Below, in pieces: positions 9,088 to 17,561 of a stretch of 64,000 nucleotides of DNA. The stretch spans positions 1-64,000 of the forward strand of contig JADKHE010000005.1 of assembly GCA_016721925.1 (NCBI GenBank), in the 5' to 3' direction. This DNA is from Candidatus Skiveiella danica (lineage in GTDB: Bacteria; Pseudomonadota; Gammaproteobacteria; Burkholderiales; Burkholderiaceae_C). The notes under the pieces were generated by a model. It did no database searches and was not told where the DNA came from. It worked only from the letters and a program-made list of their open reading frames with translations. A program made the translations under genes and the position numbers. Numbering within the stretch: the stretch's first letter is position 1; each line of letters begins with the position of its first letter.

Positions 9088-9713
9088 ATGGCCGAACTGG
9101 TCGTATCAAGCGACGGCGTTGAAACGCAGCATGTGCATCTGATGAAGGACCGGACCACGCTCGGGCGACGCCACCACAACGACGTTGCCCTGTCGGATCT
9201 TTCGGTCAGCGGCATGCACTGCGTGTTCGAACGGGAGCGTTCGGGGCTATCTGGCTGATGGACGTCGGCAGCACCAATGGCACCTATGTCAACGGTGAGC
9301 GCATCCAGCGGCGTCAACTGGAGGACCAGGATGTCGTCACCGTCGGGATCTACAGCATCCGCTTCCTGCTCCAGCCGCCCGTGGCGGTGGCCGGTCAGAC
9401 ATCGCCGATGCGGCTGGAGGCATTGGGCGCGCCGGGCCGCGCCGGCGCGCAGAAGGCGAGCCTGCGGGTGCTGGAGGGCGCCGCCCAGGGGCGCGATGTG
9501 CCGCTGGTCAAGACGGTCACCACGTTCGGCAAGCCGGGCGACGCCGTCGTGGCCGTCTACCACCGGCGGCACGGCTATTACGTGGCACTCGTGGAGGCCG
9601 GCGAGCAGCCTGCCTTGCACAACGGGCAACCCATCGGCACCGATGCGGCTCCGCTGGCCGACCAGGACGTCCTGGAGCTTGGCGATTCCCGGTTGCTGTT
9701 CATTCTGGGCTGA
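9088..9713 (+). pseudogene. FHA-domain protein A, single frameshift
   Basis: ATG 9088 follows GAAGGG. Residues 1 to about 52 give the first half of an FHA domain (TTLGRRHHNDVALSDLSVSGMHCVFE). Near 9245 the frame is lost by one base and resumes with WLMDVGSTNGTYVNGERI and the rest. Phosphothreonine-binding residues of FHA domains (GR, S..H, N) are all present across the break. The C-terminal half (ASLRVLEGAAQGRDVPLV ... LADQDVLELGDSRLLFILG) is a second, degenerate FHA-like fold shared with the paralogue at 10120. The indel lies in a GGGGC context and may be a sequencing error. If so, the protein is about 208 residues. Confidence 0.75.
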
Positions 9714-9833
9714 TTGGCCCGTCAGAACGCCATTGCCCTGCACCGAGCGCCTCACCCGATGAACGGCAAGACCATCACCACGGCGCAGTACAAGCTGTTT
9801 CCTTCGCCGCGCAACGTGCACAGGGAGATCTTT

Positions 9834-10013
9834 ATGCACCAGGTCTTCGTGCCCTATCCCTATGCGCTGATCGACCTGCCCTCCTTTGATTTCAAGGGAA
9901 AGTCCAGTCTGTATGCGGCCTGCCGGCTGTCCGACATGAAGATGGGGCAGCTGGTGACGCTGGAGCTGGTGGTGGACGAGGCACGCTTTCGGGCGCGGTT
10001 CGTGCCGGACTGA
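9834..10013 (+). CDS. Small hypothetical protein between the FHA paralogues
   Basis: 59 residues from ATG 9834, chosen because AGGGAG lies at the right distance. An in-frame ATG at 9759 would give 84 residues. The sequence (MHQVFVPYPYALIDLPSFDF...) matches nothing I know. It sits between two FHA genes on the same strand, so it may serve the same signalling system. Confidence 0.45.
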   Translation: MHQVFVPYPYALIDLPSFDFKGKSSLYAACRLSDMKMGQLVTLELVVDEARFRARFVPD

Positions 10014-10119
10014 GCCGGCTTGCCGGATTCACCGCCGCGATCTACCATTGTCGCCATGCCGGCCCCGGCCCCCTACGCCGGGCGCAACGGGCCGAGTCCC
10101 CCACCCCACGGGAGTACCC

Positions 10120-10746
10120 ATGCCGCAACTCGTGCTGTCGATCGAAGGTGTCGAAATCCGGCGGGTGAACCTGCAGAAGCAGCGCACGACGCTGGGCCGC
10201 AAGCCGCACAACGACATCGTTCTGGCCGACCTGGTGGTCAGCGGCGAGCACTGCGCGTTCATTCTGGAGGGGCTCGCCGACGTCACGGTCGAGGACCTCA
10301 GGAGCACCAACGGGACCTACCTGAATGGCCAGATGGTGCGCAAGCAGAAGCTGCGCGATCACGACGTCATCACCGTCGGGCGCATCCACATCGAGTACCT
10401 CAGTGCTGCCGCGCCGGGCGATTTCGGCCAGACCACCGCGATGCCGCTTGGCGGCGCGAGCACCTACGGGCAAGCCGCTGCCATCCACGCCAGCTTGCGT
10501 GTGCTCTCGGGCTCGTCGACGGGCCTGGAGATGCCGGTGGTCAAGGCCGTGACCACGTTTGGAAAGCCCGGCATCGCCATCGTGGCCATCTCCCACCGGC
10601 GCAATGGCTACTACGTGGCCGTCATGGAAGGGGGCGACGGGCCCCTGCTCAACGCCCGTCCGATTGGCGCGGATCCGGTCCCGCTCGGTGACGGGGACGA
10701 ACTGGAGCTGGCGGGCACCCGCATGCGCTTTTGCCTGAAGGAATAG
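10120..10746 (+). CDS. FHA-domain protein B, two FHA-like folds
   Basis: 208 residues from ATG 10120, with GGGAG upstream. N-terminal FHA: TTLGRKPHNDIVLADLVVSGEHCAF and LRSTNGTYLNGQMV, with the GR, S..H and N residues that bind phosphothreonine. C-terminal half from about residue 125 (ASLRVLSGSSTGLEMPVVKAVTTFGKPG ... HRRNGYYVAVMEGG ... LGDGDELELAGTRMRF) has the FHA strand pattern but lacks the classic Ser/His pair. It is a close paralogue of the gene at 9088. A Ser/Thr kinase partner is expected for FHA proteins, but none is visible in this window. Confidence 0.88.
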   Translation: MPQLVLSIEGVEIRRVNLQKQRTTLGRKPHNDIVLADLVVSGEHCAFILEGLADVTVEDLRSTNGTYLNGQMVRKQKLRDHDVITVGRIHIEYLSAAAPGDFGQTTAMPLGGASTYGQAAAIHASLRVLSGSSTGLEMPVVKAVTTFGKPGIAIVAISHRRNGYYVAVMEGGDGPLLNARPIGADPVPLGDGDELELAGTRMRFCLKE

Positions 10747-10833
10747 GCGCGCTGGCGGGGGCAGGCCAGGCCGCATAATCACGCTCCCGCAACGCGGCCG
10801 ACTGGCGCGCCGCCACGCACCCAGGGACTCACC

Positions 10834-11151
10834 ATGAAAAAGACATTCCAGCTCGAAATCGAAGGCCGCCATCGCGACCGCGTGGTCGATGCGCTCAAGC
10901 ACGAACTGCGCAAGTACGTCCGGCGCGAGCGGCGCCGCGCCTTGCCCCCCGGCGTGGATTTTCTGGATTTCGATTGCCGCTTCGGGCTTGCCGAAACCGG
11001 GGCCGAGCCGGCGCACCTGTCGGGCCTGGGAGCGTTGATCGACGCAGCCGCGCGCGAGGGCGCCACACAGGTCTACATCGAGATCCTGGCCCGCCCAGGG
11101 CACCGCCAGGCCTGGCCCGCTGTGCCCGCCATTGCGGAGGAGAATCCGTGA
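10834..11151 (+). CDS. DUF6172-family protein
   Basis: 105 residues, MKKTFQLEIEGRHRDRVVDALKHELRKYVRRERRRALPPGVDFLDFDC..., the pattern of the DUF6172 family of small proteins. Strongly basic helix in the middle (KYVRRERRR). Function unknown. It overlaps the start of the aldo/keto reductase gene (GTGA), so the genes are translationally coupled. Confidence 0.8.
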   Translation: MKKTFQLEIEGRHRDRVVDALKHELRKYVRRERRRALPPGVDFLDFDCRFGLAETGAEPAHLSGLGALIDAAAREGATQVYIEILARPGHRQAWPAVPAIAEENP

Positions 11152-12176
11152 CCGGCACGCAGGACATGGCCATGCCGTATCGGCGGTTGGGGCGCAGCAA
11201 CCTGCAGGTGTCGGCGCTGTGCCTGGGCACCATGATGTTCGGCGACCAGACCGGCCGCGAAGAGGCCGCCGGGATCCTGGCCGATGCGCGCGCACAGGGC
11301 GTGAATTTCATCGACACGGCCGATGTCTACACCAAGGGTGCGTCCGAGGCCATGCTGGGCGAACTGCTTCAGGGGCAGCGGCACGACTGGGTGCTGGCGA
11401 CCAAGCTGGGCAATGCCATGTCGCAGCGGGTGAACGAAGGCCACTACTCGCGCAGCTGGATGCAGCGCGAGGTCGAGGCCAGCCTGCGGCGCTTGCAGAC
11501 CGACCATGTCGACATCCTGTATCTGCACCGCGACTACAACGGCATGGACCTGGAAGAGCCCTTGCGCTCCCTTGACGCCATGCTGCGTGACGGAAAGATC
11601 CGTTACTGGGGCGTGTCGAACTTCCGCGGCTGGCGCATCATTGAGTTGGTGCACCTGGCGCGCCAGCTCGGCATGCCGGGCCCGGTGGTCTGCCAGCCCT
11701 ATTACAACCTGCTGAACCGCATGCCCGAGGTCGAGATCCTGCCGGCCTGCGCGCACCACGGGATCGGCGTGGTGCCCTACAGCCCGGTCGCACGCGGCGT
11801 GCTGACGGGCAAGTACGCGCCGGGTCAGCCGGCGCCTGCAGGCACCCGCGCCGGGCGTGGCGACAAGCGCATCGGCGAGACCGAGTTCCGCGAGGAGTCG
11901 CTGCAGATCGCGCAGACGCTGAAGTCGCATGCCGAAGCGCGAGGCGTCACGCTGGCTCAGTTTGCGACCGCCTGGGTGCTGGCGCACCAGGCGGTCAGTT
12001 CGGTGATCGCGGGTCCGCGCACGCTGGCGCAGTGGCAGGACTACCGGCCGGCACTCGACTACCGCTTCACGGCCGAGGACGAGGCCTTGGTCGACGCGCT
12101 GGTGCGGCCGGGCCACCCGTCCACTCCAGGCTACACCGACCCGGCCTACCCGCTGGACGGGCGGGTGCGCAGCTGA
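11148..12176 (+). CDS. Aldo/keto reductase
   Basis: 342 residues from GTG 11148, which has a strong GGAGGAG five bases upstream and overlaps the previous stop. ATG 11166 is the alternative. The catalytic tetrad of the aldo/keto reductase family is visible: D and Y in FIDTADVYTKGASE, K in LATKLGN, H in LYLHRDYN. The TIM-barrel C-terminus carries the NADPH-binding pattern (SSVIAGPRTLAQW). Closest in look to the YajO/Tas-type group. Cytosolic, substrate unknown. Confidence 0.9.
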   Translation: MTGTQDMAMPYRRLGRSNLQVSALCLGTMMFGDQTGREEAAGILADARAQGVNFIDTADVYTKGASEAMLGELLQGQRHDWVLATKLGNAMSQRVNEGHYSRSWMQREVEASLRRLQTDHVDILYLHRDYNGMDLEEPLRSLDAMLRDGKIRYWGVSNFRGWRIIELVHLARQLGMPGPVVCQPYYNLLNRMPEVEILPACAHHGIGVVPYSPVARGVLTGKYAPGQPAPAGTRAGRGDKRIGETEFREESLQIAQTLKSHAEARGVTLAQFATAWVLAHQAVSSVIAGPRTLAQWQDYRPALDYRFTAEDEALVDALVRPGHPSTPGYTDPAYPLDGRVRS

Positions 12177-12194
12177 ACCACGGGCACTGCCGAC

Positions 12195-12557
12195 ATGAAG
12201 AGCCGATCCGGCACCGGCGGTCTGGTCTATTCGACCGAATCCGGGCGCATGTGCCCCGATTGCCGCCAGCCGCTGGCGCAGTGCGCCTGCAAGCTCGCCC
12301 AACCGCGCCCCGCCGGTGACGGCATCGTGCGGGTGTCGCGTGAGACCAAAGGCCGCGGCGGCAAGGCCGTCACGCTGGTGAAGGGCCTGGCGCTTGACGA
12401 GGGTGCGTTGGCCGTTCTGGGCAAGCAGCTCCGGGCCGCCTGCGGCAGCGGCGGCACCGTGAAGGACGGCGTCATCGAGGTGCAGGGCGATCACTGCGAG
12501 CGCGTGATCGCGATGCTCTTGGCGCAGGGACGGATGGTCAAGCGCGCCGGCGGCTGA
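12195..12557 (+). CDS. SUI1/eIF1-like translation initiation factor (YciH type)
   Basis: 120 residues. The N-terminus has a short zinc-ribbon-like element (CPDCRQPLAQCAC). The SUI1 fold follows: RGGKAVTLVKGLALDEGALAVLGKQLRAACGSGGTVKDGVIEVQGDHCERVIAMLLAQG. Bacterial YciH is related to eukaryotic eIF1 and is thought to influence start-site selection. Only 5 bases separate it from the DUF3820 gene. Confidence 0.9.
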   Translation: MKSRSGTGGLVYSTESGRMCPDCRQPLAQCACKLAQPRPAGDGIVRVSRETKGRGGKAVTLVKGLALDEGALAVLGKQLRAACGSGGTVKDGVIEVQGDHCERVIAMLLAQGRMVKRAGG

Positions 12558-12562
12558 CCCCG

Positions 12563-12778
12563 ATGGACACCGATTCGCTCGAGAAGCTGGTCACCCGCGA
12601 GATGCCCTACGGCAAGTACCAGGGCCGCGTGATCGCCGACCTGCCGGGCAGCTACCTCAACTGGTTCGCGCGAGAGGGGTTTCCCAAGGGGGAACTCGGG
12701 CGTCTGCTGGCATTGATGCACGAGATCGACCACAACGGCCTGTCGTCGTTGCTGGAGCCGTTGCGCAGGCGGCGGTAA
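12563..12778 (+). CDS. DUF3820-family small protein
   Basis: 71 residues with the whole DUF3820 signature: MPYGKYQGRVIADLPGSYLNWFAREGFPKGELGRLLALMHEIDHNGL. Often annotated as a quorum-sensing-regulated virulence factor by homology, and sometimes found fused to exonucleases. No direct function can be read here. Likely co-transcribed with the SUI1-like gene. Confidence 0.85.
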   Translation: MDTDSLEKLVTREMPYGKYQGRVIADLPGSYLNWFAREGFPKGELGRLLALMHEIDHNGLSSLLEPLRRRR

Positions 12779-12845
12779 GGTCGGGGCTGGCGCCGGCGTG
12801 ACCTGCCTATGATGGCGGCATTGCTCTCACAGGACCTCGTTCTTC

Positions 12846-14924
12846 ATGCTTGCAGCACACCCCCATCCGCCCGAGCCCGGCCTGGCCCTCTATCCGAACC
12901 TTCTCAAGCCGCTGGATCTGGGCTTCACGCAGATCCGCAACCGTGTGCTCATGGGCTCGATGCACACCGGTCTGGAAGACGGCCGCGACCTCAGCAAACT
13001 GGCGGCCTACTTTCGCGAGCGCGCCGAAGGGCAGGTGGGCCTGATCGTCACCGGCGGCTTTGCGCCCAACATCGCCGGCTGGGCCAAGCCCTTTGCCGGG
13101 CGACTGACCACCTCGGGCGCGGCGCGGCGCCATCGCGTCGTCACCGATGCGGTGCACCAGGCCGGCGGCAAGATCGCATTGCAGATCCTGCACACCGGGC
13201 GCTATGGCTACCACCCTCTGGCGGTGGCGCCGTCTCGCATCCAGTCTCCCATCTCCCCGTTCACCCCGTTTGCGCTCTCCAGCCGGGGCGTGGAGCGGCA
13301 GATCCGCGCCTTCGTCAACTGTGCGGCGAAGGCGCGCGAGGCGGGCTACGACGGGGTCGAGATCATGGGCTCCGAGGGCTATTTCATCAACCAGTTTCTG
13401 GCGCTGCACACCAACCAGCGCACCGATGAGTGGGGCGGCGACTATTCGAACCGCATGCGCCTGCCCCTGGAGATCGTGGCGCGCACCCGGGAGGCGGTGG
13501 GGCCGGACTTCATCATCATCTACCGCCTGTCGATGATCGACCTCGTGCCCGGTGGCAGCAGCTGGGACGAGGTGGTGACATTGGGCAAAGCCGTGGCGAA
13601 AGGCGGCGCCAGCATCATCAACACCGGCATCGGCTGGCACGAGGCCCGCGTTCCGACCATTGCCACCAGCGTGCCCCGCGCCGCGTTTGCCTGGGTCACC
13701 CGCAAGATGAAGGCCGAGTTTGCGGCGGCCGGCATCACCACGCCGCTGGTCACCTCGAACCGCATCAACACGCCCGAGGTGGCCGAACAGGTGCTGGCCG
13801 ACGGCTGCGCCGACATGGTGTCGATGGCGCGGCCCCTGCTCGCCGACGCCGAGTGGGTCAACAAGGCACGTGCAGGCAAGGCCGATCGCATCAACACCTG
13901 CATCGCCTGCAACCAGGCCTGCCTGGACCACATCTTCCGCAACAAGCTCACGAGCTGCCTGGTCAACCCACGCGCCTGCCATGAGACCGAGCTGGTCTAC
14001 CGTCCCGCCGCTTCGCGCCGGCGCATGGCCGTCGTGGGTGCCGGGCCGGCCGGCCTGACGGCGGCCACGTTGCTGGCCGAGCGCGGGCACGAGGTGCACC
14101 TGTTCGATGCCGCGGCCGAGATCGGTGGCCAGCTCAACATGGCCAAGGTCGTGCCGGGCAAGGAGGAATTTCATGAGATGCTGCGCTACCTGGCGCGGCG
14201 CATCGAGACCACCGGCGTGCACCTGCACCTGAACACACCGGCCCACGCGCCCCATCTGGCCGCGTTCGACGAGGTCATCGTGGCCACGGGCGTGACCCCG
14301 CGCGACCCGAAGATCCCCGGGCAGGAACATCCCAAGGTCCTGAGCTACATCGACGTGCTGCGCGAGCGCAAACCGGTGGGCGAGCGCGTGGCCATCATCG
14401 GCGCGGGCGGCATCGGCTTCGATGTGGCGGAGTTCCTGGTGCACGATGGCCATTCCACCACGCTGGACCTGGCGGCCTGGCAGGCCGAGTGGGGCGTGAC
14501 CGATCCGGCGCTCGCGCCCGGCGGCCTGAGCCAGGAGCGACCGCAGGTCAGCCCCCCGGCGCGCAAGGTCACGCTGCTGCAGCGCAAGAAGGGCAAGCCG
14601 GGAGCAGGGCTGGGCAAGACCACCGGCTGGATTCACCGCACGACGCTGAAGATGAAGCAGGTGGAGATGATCGCCGGTGTGAACTACGAACGCATCACCG
14701 ATGAGGGCCTGCTGGTGACCTACGGCGACAAGCACGAGGACGCCACCTGGATCGGCTGCGACACCGTGGTGCTGTGCGCCGGGCAGGTGCCGCAGCGCGA
14801 GCTGGCCGATGCCTTGCAGGCGCTGGGCAAGACGGCCTACCTGATCGGCGGCGCCTTTGAAGCGGGCGAGCTGGATGCGAAACGAGCCATCGATCAGGCC
14901 GCGCGCCTGGCGGCGCGGCTCTAG
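12846..14924 (+). CDS. fadH: NADPH-dependent 2,4-dienoyl-CoA reductase
   Basis: 692 residues, full-length and strikingly like the E. coli enzyme as I remember it. The N-terminal FMN TIM barrel includes MGSMHTGLE, ALQILHTGRYGYHP and the active-site region EIMGSEGYFINQFL. The 4Fe-4S ligands lie in CIACNQACLDHIF and SCLVNP. A FAD site (VVGAGPAGLTAA) and an NADPH site (IIGAGGIGFD) follow. It removes the 2,4-double-bond pair during beta-oxidation of polyunsaturated fatty acids. Monocistronic or followed by the tiny membrane protein at 14978. Confidence 0.96.
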   Translation: MLAAHPHPPEPGLALYPNLLKPLDLGFTQIRNRVLMGSMHTGLEDGRDLSKLAAYFRERAEGQVGLIVTGGFAPNIAGWAKPFAGRLTTSGAARRHRVVTDAVHQAGGKIALQILHTGRYGYHPLAVAPSRIQSPISPFTPFALSSRGVERQIRAFVNCAAKAREAGYDGVEIMGSEGYFINQFLALHTNQRTDEWGGDYSNRMRLPLEIVARTREAVGPDFIIIYRLSMIDLVPGGSSWDEVVTLGKAVAKGGASIINTGIGWHEARVPTIATSVPRAAFAWVTRKMKAEFAAAGITTPLVTSNRINTPEVAEQVLADGCADMVSMARPLLADAEWVNKARAGKADRINTCIACNQACLDHIFRNKLTSCLVNPRACHETELVYRPAASRRRMAVVGAGPAGLTAATLLAERGHEVHLFDAAAEIGGQLNMAKVVPGKEEFHEMLRYLARRIETTGVHLHLNTPAHAPHLAAFDEVIVATGVTPRDPKIPGQEHPKVLSYIDVLRERKPVGERVAIIGAGGIGFDVAEFLVHDGHSTTLDLAAWQAEWGVTDPALAPGGLSQERPQVSPPARKVTLLQRKKGKPGAGLGKTTGWIHRTTLKMKQVEMIAGVNYERITDEGLLVTYGDKHEDATWIGCDTVVLCAGQVPQRELADALQALGKTAYLIGGAFEAGELDAKRAIDQAARLAARL

Positions 14925-14977
14925 GGGCCGGGCCCGGATACCATTGACGGATCGAGCCAACGGAACCTGGAGGTCAC

Positions 14978-15145
14978 ATGCGGGGCAACTTTGCAGCGAT
15001 CGTGCTGATCGTCATCGGCAGTTTTTTTCTGCTGTCCAATCTGGGGCTGCTCAACATCAGCCTGCGTGAGCTGTTCCACACCTGGTGGCCCCTGATCCTG
15101 ATCGCGGTCGGCATCAGCCTGTTTTTCACGCCCGGCCGCAAGTAG
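14978..15145 (+). CDS. Small membrane protein, LiaI/LiaF-TM-like (DUF5668)
   Basis: 55 residues. Starts at ATG 14978 with CTGGAGG upstream. Two transmembrane helices (AAIVLIVIGSFFLLSNLGLL and WWPLILIAVGISLFF) flank the short ISLRELFHTWWP link typical of DUF5668/LiaI-like modules. Function in Gram-negatives unknown. Confidence 0.75.
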   Translation: MRGNFAAIVLIVIGSFFLLSNLGLLNISLRELFHTWWPLILIAVGISLFFTPGRK

Positions 15146-15150
15146 GGCGC

Positions 15151-16203
15151 TCAGGCGCTGTTCTTGATCGCCAGCGCGGCGTCGCGCACCAGGTCGGGTC
15201 CGCTGTAGATGAGGCCGGTGTAGATCTGCACGACGTTGGCACCGGCCTTGATCTTGCTGAGCGCATCTTCGGCGCTCATGATGCCGCCCACGCCGATGAT
15301 CGGGTACTTCTTGCCCAGCGCGGCGCGCAGCTGGCGGATCACGCGGTTGCTGGCCTGAAGCACCGGCGCGCCGCTCAGGCCACCGGTTTCCTCCGCGTGC
15401 GACAGGCCCTTGACCGCATCGCGCGCCAGCGTGGTGTTGGTGGCGATGACGCCGTCCATGCCGTGGCGCTGCAGCGTGGCCGCGATGACCTCCACCTGGG
15501 CTTCGTCCAGGTCGGGCGCAATCTTCACAAAGATCGGAACGCGCTTTCCATGCTGGCCGACCAGAATCTCGCGGCGCTCCGCGATGGCCCCTAGAAGGCT
15601 GTCGAGCGCTTCGTCGCTCTGCAGCGCGCGCAGGTTCTTGGTGTTGGGGCTGGAGATGTTCACGGCGACATAGTCGGCATGGGGATAGACCCCATCCAGC
15701 CCCTTGAGGTAGTCGCTGGTGGCGTCCTCGATCGGTGTGGCCGCGTTCTTGCCGATGTTCAGGCCCAGCAGCATAGGCGTGGCGCCTCCGCGCGAGCGGA
15801 AGGTGGAGCGCTTCACATTGGCGACAAAGGCGTCAAGCCCGTCGTTGTTGAAGCCCAAGCGGTTGATCAGGGCGCGTGCCTCGGGCAGGCGGAACAGGCG
15901 TGGCTTCGGATTGCCCGGTTGCGCCAGCGGCGTGACCGTGCCCACCTCGACAAAGCCAAAACCCATCGCGCCCAGGCCGTCGATGCAGCGGGCGTTCTTG
16001 TCCAGGCCGGCCGCCAGGCCCACGCGGTTGGGGAACTTCAACCCCGCCAGCACGACCGGGTCTTCGACGCGGCGGTTGCAGTACGCCCAGGCCAGCGGCG
16101 TGCCCTGGACGCGCGCCAGGGTGTGCAGCGTCAGTTCATGGGCGGTTTCGGGATCCAGCCCGAACAGGAAGGGGCGGGCAAGGGCGTAGGGGAGCAGCGA
16201 CAT
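15151..16203 (-). CDS. pyrD: Dihydroorotate dehydrogenase (quinone), class 2
   Basis: 350 residues from ATG 16203. An in-frame start at 16230 would add nine residues. The hydrophobic N-terminal helices (LLPYALARPFLFGLDPETAHELTLH) that bind the membrane mark class 2. FMN barrel motifs include GLAAGLDKNA, PRLFRLPE, NRLGFNNDG, NISSPNTKNLR, IATNTT and GVGGI. It oxidises dihydroorotate to orotate with ubiquinone in pyrimidine synthesis. It is divergent from rpiA, with only 40 bases between the starts, so promoters must overlap. Confidence 0.96.
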   Translation of the reverse strand: MSLLPYALARPFLFGLDPETAHELTLHTLARVQGTPLAWAYCNRRVEDPVVLAGLKFPNRVGLAAGLDKNARCIDGLGAMGFGFVEVGTVTPLAQPGNPKPRLFRLPEARALINRLGFNNDGLDAFVANVKRSTFRSRGGATPMLLGLNIGKNAATPIEDATSDYLKGLDGVYPHADYVAVNISSPNTKNLRALQSDEALDSLLGAIAERREILVGQHGKRVPIFVKIAPDLDEAQVEVIAATLQRHGMDGVIATNTTLARDAVKGLSHAEETGGLSGAPVLQASNRVIRQLRAALGKKYPIIGVGGIMSAEDALSKIKAGANVVQIYTGLIYSGPDLVRDAALAIKNSA

Positions 16204-16243
16204 TGATTGGATAATTCCGGGAAACTTCAACGGATTGTCTCAA

Positions 16244-16918
16244 ATGACCCAGGATGAGCTCAAAACCCTCGTCGGCCAGGCGGCCCTGCAGTACGTCGTG
16301 CCCGGCGAAATCGTCGGCGTGGGCACCGGCTCCACCGTCAACAAGTTCATCGACGCGCTGGCGACGATGAAGGACCAGATCATCGGCGCGGTGTCCAGTT
16401 CCGAAGCGTCCACCGTGCGCCTGAAGGCGCTGGGTATACCGGTGTTCGACAGCAATGCGGTCGAGGACCTGTCGGTCTACATCGATGGCGCGGACGAGAT
16501 CGACCACCACGGCTACATGATCAAGGGCGGTGGCGCAGCGCTGACGCGCGAAAAGATCGTCGCAGCGCAGTCGCGCCGGTTTGTCTGCATCGCTGATGAG
16601 TCCAAGCTGGTGACGGCGCTGGGCGCCTTCCCGCTGCCGGTGGAGGTGATCCCGATGGCCGCGCACCGCCTGATGCGCCAGTTCGCCGTGCTCGGCGGCG
16701 TCGCGAAGCTGCGCATGAAGGACGGACTGCCATTGGTGACCGACAACGGCCAGCACATCCTGGATGTCACCGGATTGCAGATCACCGATCCGTTGGGCTT
16801 CGAGTCGCAGGTCAACCAGTGGCCCGGTGTCGTCACCGTGGGGGTGTTTGCGCACCAGAAGGCCCATGTCTGCCTGCTGGGCACGCCGGACGGTGTGAAG
16901 ACCCTGAAATTTGGATAA
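16244..16918 (+). CDS. rpiA: Ribose-5-phosphate isomerase A
   Basis: 224 residues from ATG 16244 (a TTG lies nine bases earlier). Family motifs: GVGTGSTVNKFID, SSEAST, DGADEID with the catalytic acid, and KGGGAALTREKIVA. It interconverts ribose-5-phosphate and ribulose-5-phosphate in the pentose phosphate pathway. The stop codon overlaps the start of a dispersed repeat copy. Confidence 0.96.
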   Translation: MTQDELKTLVGQAALQYVVPGEIVGVGTGSTVNKFIDALATMKDQIIGAVSSSEASTVRLKALGIPVFDSNAVEDLSVYIDGADEIDHHGYMIKGGGAALTREKIVAAQSRRFVCIADESKLVTALGAFPLPVEVIPMAAHRLMRQFAVLGGVAKLRMKDGLPLVTDNGQHILDVTGLQITDPLGFESQVNQWPGVVTVGVFAHQKAHVCLLGTPDGVKTLKFG

Positions 16919-16970
16919 AACCAGACTTCCCCAGCGCCAAACGGTCGTAATCAGCTACCGTATTTGTAGC
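16917..16970 (+). repeat. Dispersed intergenic repeat, copy 3
   Basis: Begins AAAACCAGACTTCCCCAGCG, then CGGTCGTAATCAGCTAC. More degenerate at its 3' end than other copies. It starts at the last base pairs of the rpiA stop codon. Confidence 0.6.
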
Positions 16971-17023
16971 GGTTCAGGCCGGCGTCAGGTCGGCACATCG
17001 ATGGGTCGCTCGACCCTCCGTTC

Positions 17024-17130
17024 AGAAGCGGATGTTGGCCGGGTTGGTGTTCGGCGCCGGTGCCGGTGCCGGTGCCGGTGCCAGTGTGGCGGCGGGACGC
17101 GGACGGGTGTTGAAGGTCTCGACCGCGGGA
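17024..17130 (-). pseudogene. Possible remnant: Ala/Pro-repeat C-terminus of a lost gene
   Basis: On the minus strand, about 35 codons up to a stop at about 17024 read DPAVETFNTRPRPAATLAP, then APAPAPAPAPNTNPANIRF. This looks like the proline/alanine-rich tail of an exported protein. Going further upstream, an in-frame stop appears at once, so no complete gene remains. The plus strand shows this as a (GGTGCC)n run near 17059-17088. The rest of 16971-17561 contains no gene I can support. Confidence 0.3.
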
Positions 17131-17561
17131 TCGGCCGTCCGCTACGGCAGGTGCGCCGCCGGCAGCGCGGGTCGATCCACTGCACGGCAGCGCCTAGCAT
17201 AAAACGCTGCATCGCTTTGTTGCCATGGCCAAGTGAAGCGGCTGGCAACTGTTTCATCGTGTGGCGTAGTGGGCCGTGGCATTGAAGGATTTCGGTGTTG
17301 GAGGCTTGTGGATCATCGATGACTCTGGTTCCCCAAGGGAAGCACGCATTCAGTCCGCGTGTCGCTCCAAAACTTCCACGTCCTGGGCAAACGGGACACC
17401 TGCCCGGTGGCTGTCAGCGTCTCAGCTGCCTTTGAAGAATGCAGCCTGCCGAGTGCAGGTGCCTCCTGAAAATCCGAGGCGAACTTAGTCTGTAGACAAT
17501 CCATATGAAACTTTCCTATATTCTGCTACCTTTCCAGTTCATAGTTGGCCCAGCTAGCCCG

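Noticed and set aside
7206..9839. Very long minus-strand open frame over the MBL and FHA genes
   Set aside because: It is antisense to genes with clear motifs, reads as His/Gln/Arg-rich nonsense, and has no start signal. High GC makes such shadows common.
12807..14960. Long minus-strand open frame opposite fadH
   Set aside because: The plus strand encodes a full-length FadH; the antisense frame has no recognisable domain.
17059..17088. (GGTGCC)n run as a CRISPR or regulatory repeat
   Set aside because: There are no spacers and the unit is 6 bp; it is best read as coding-type Ala-Pro repeats.
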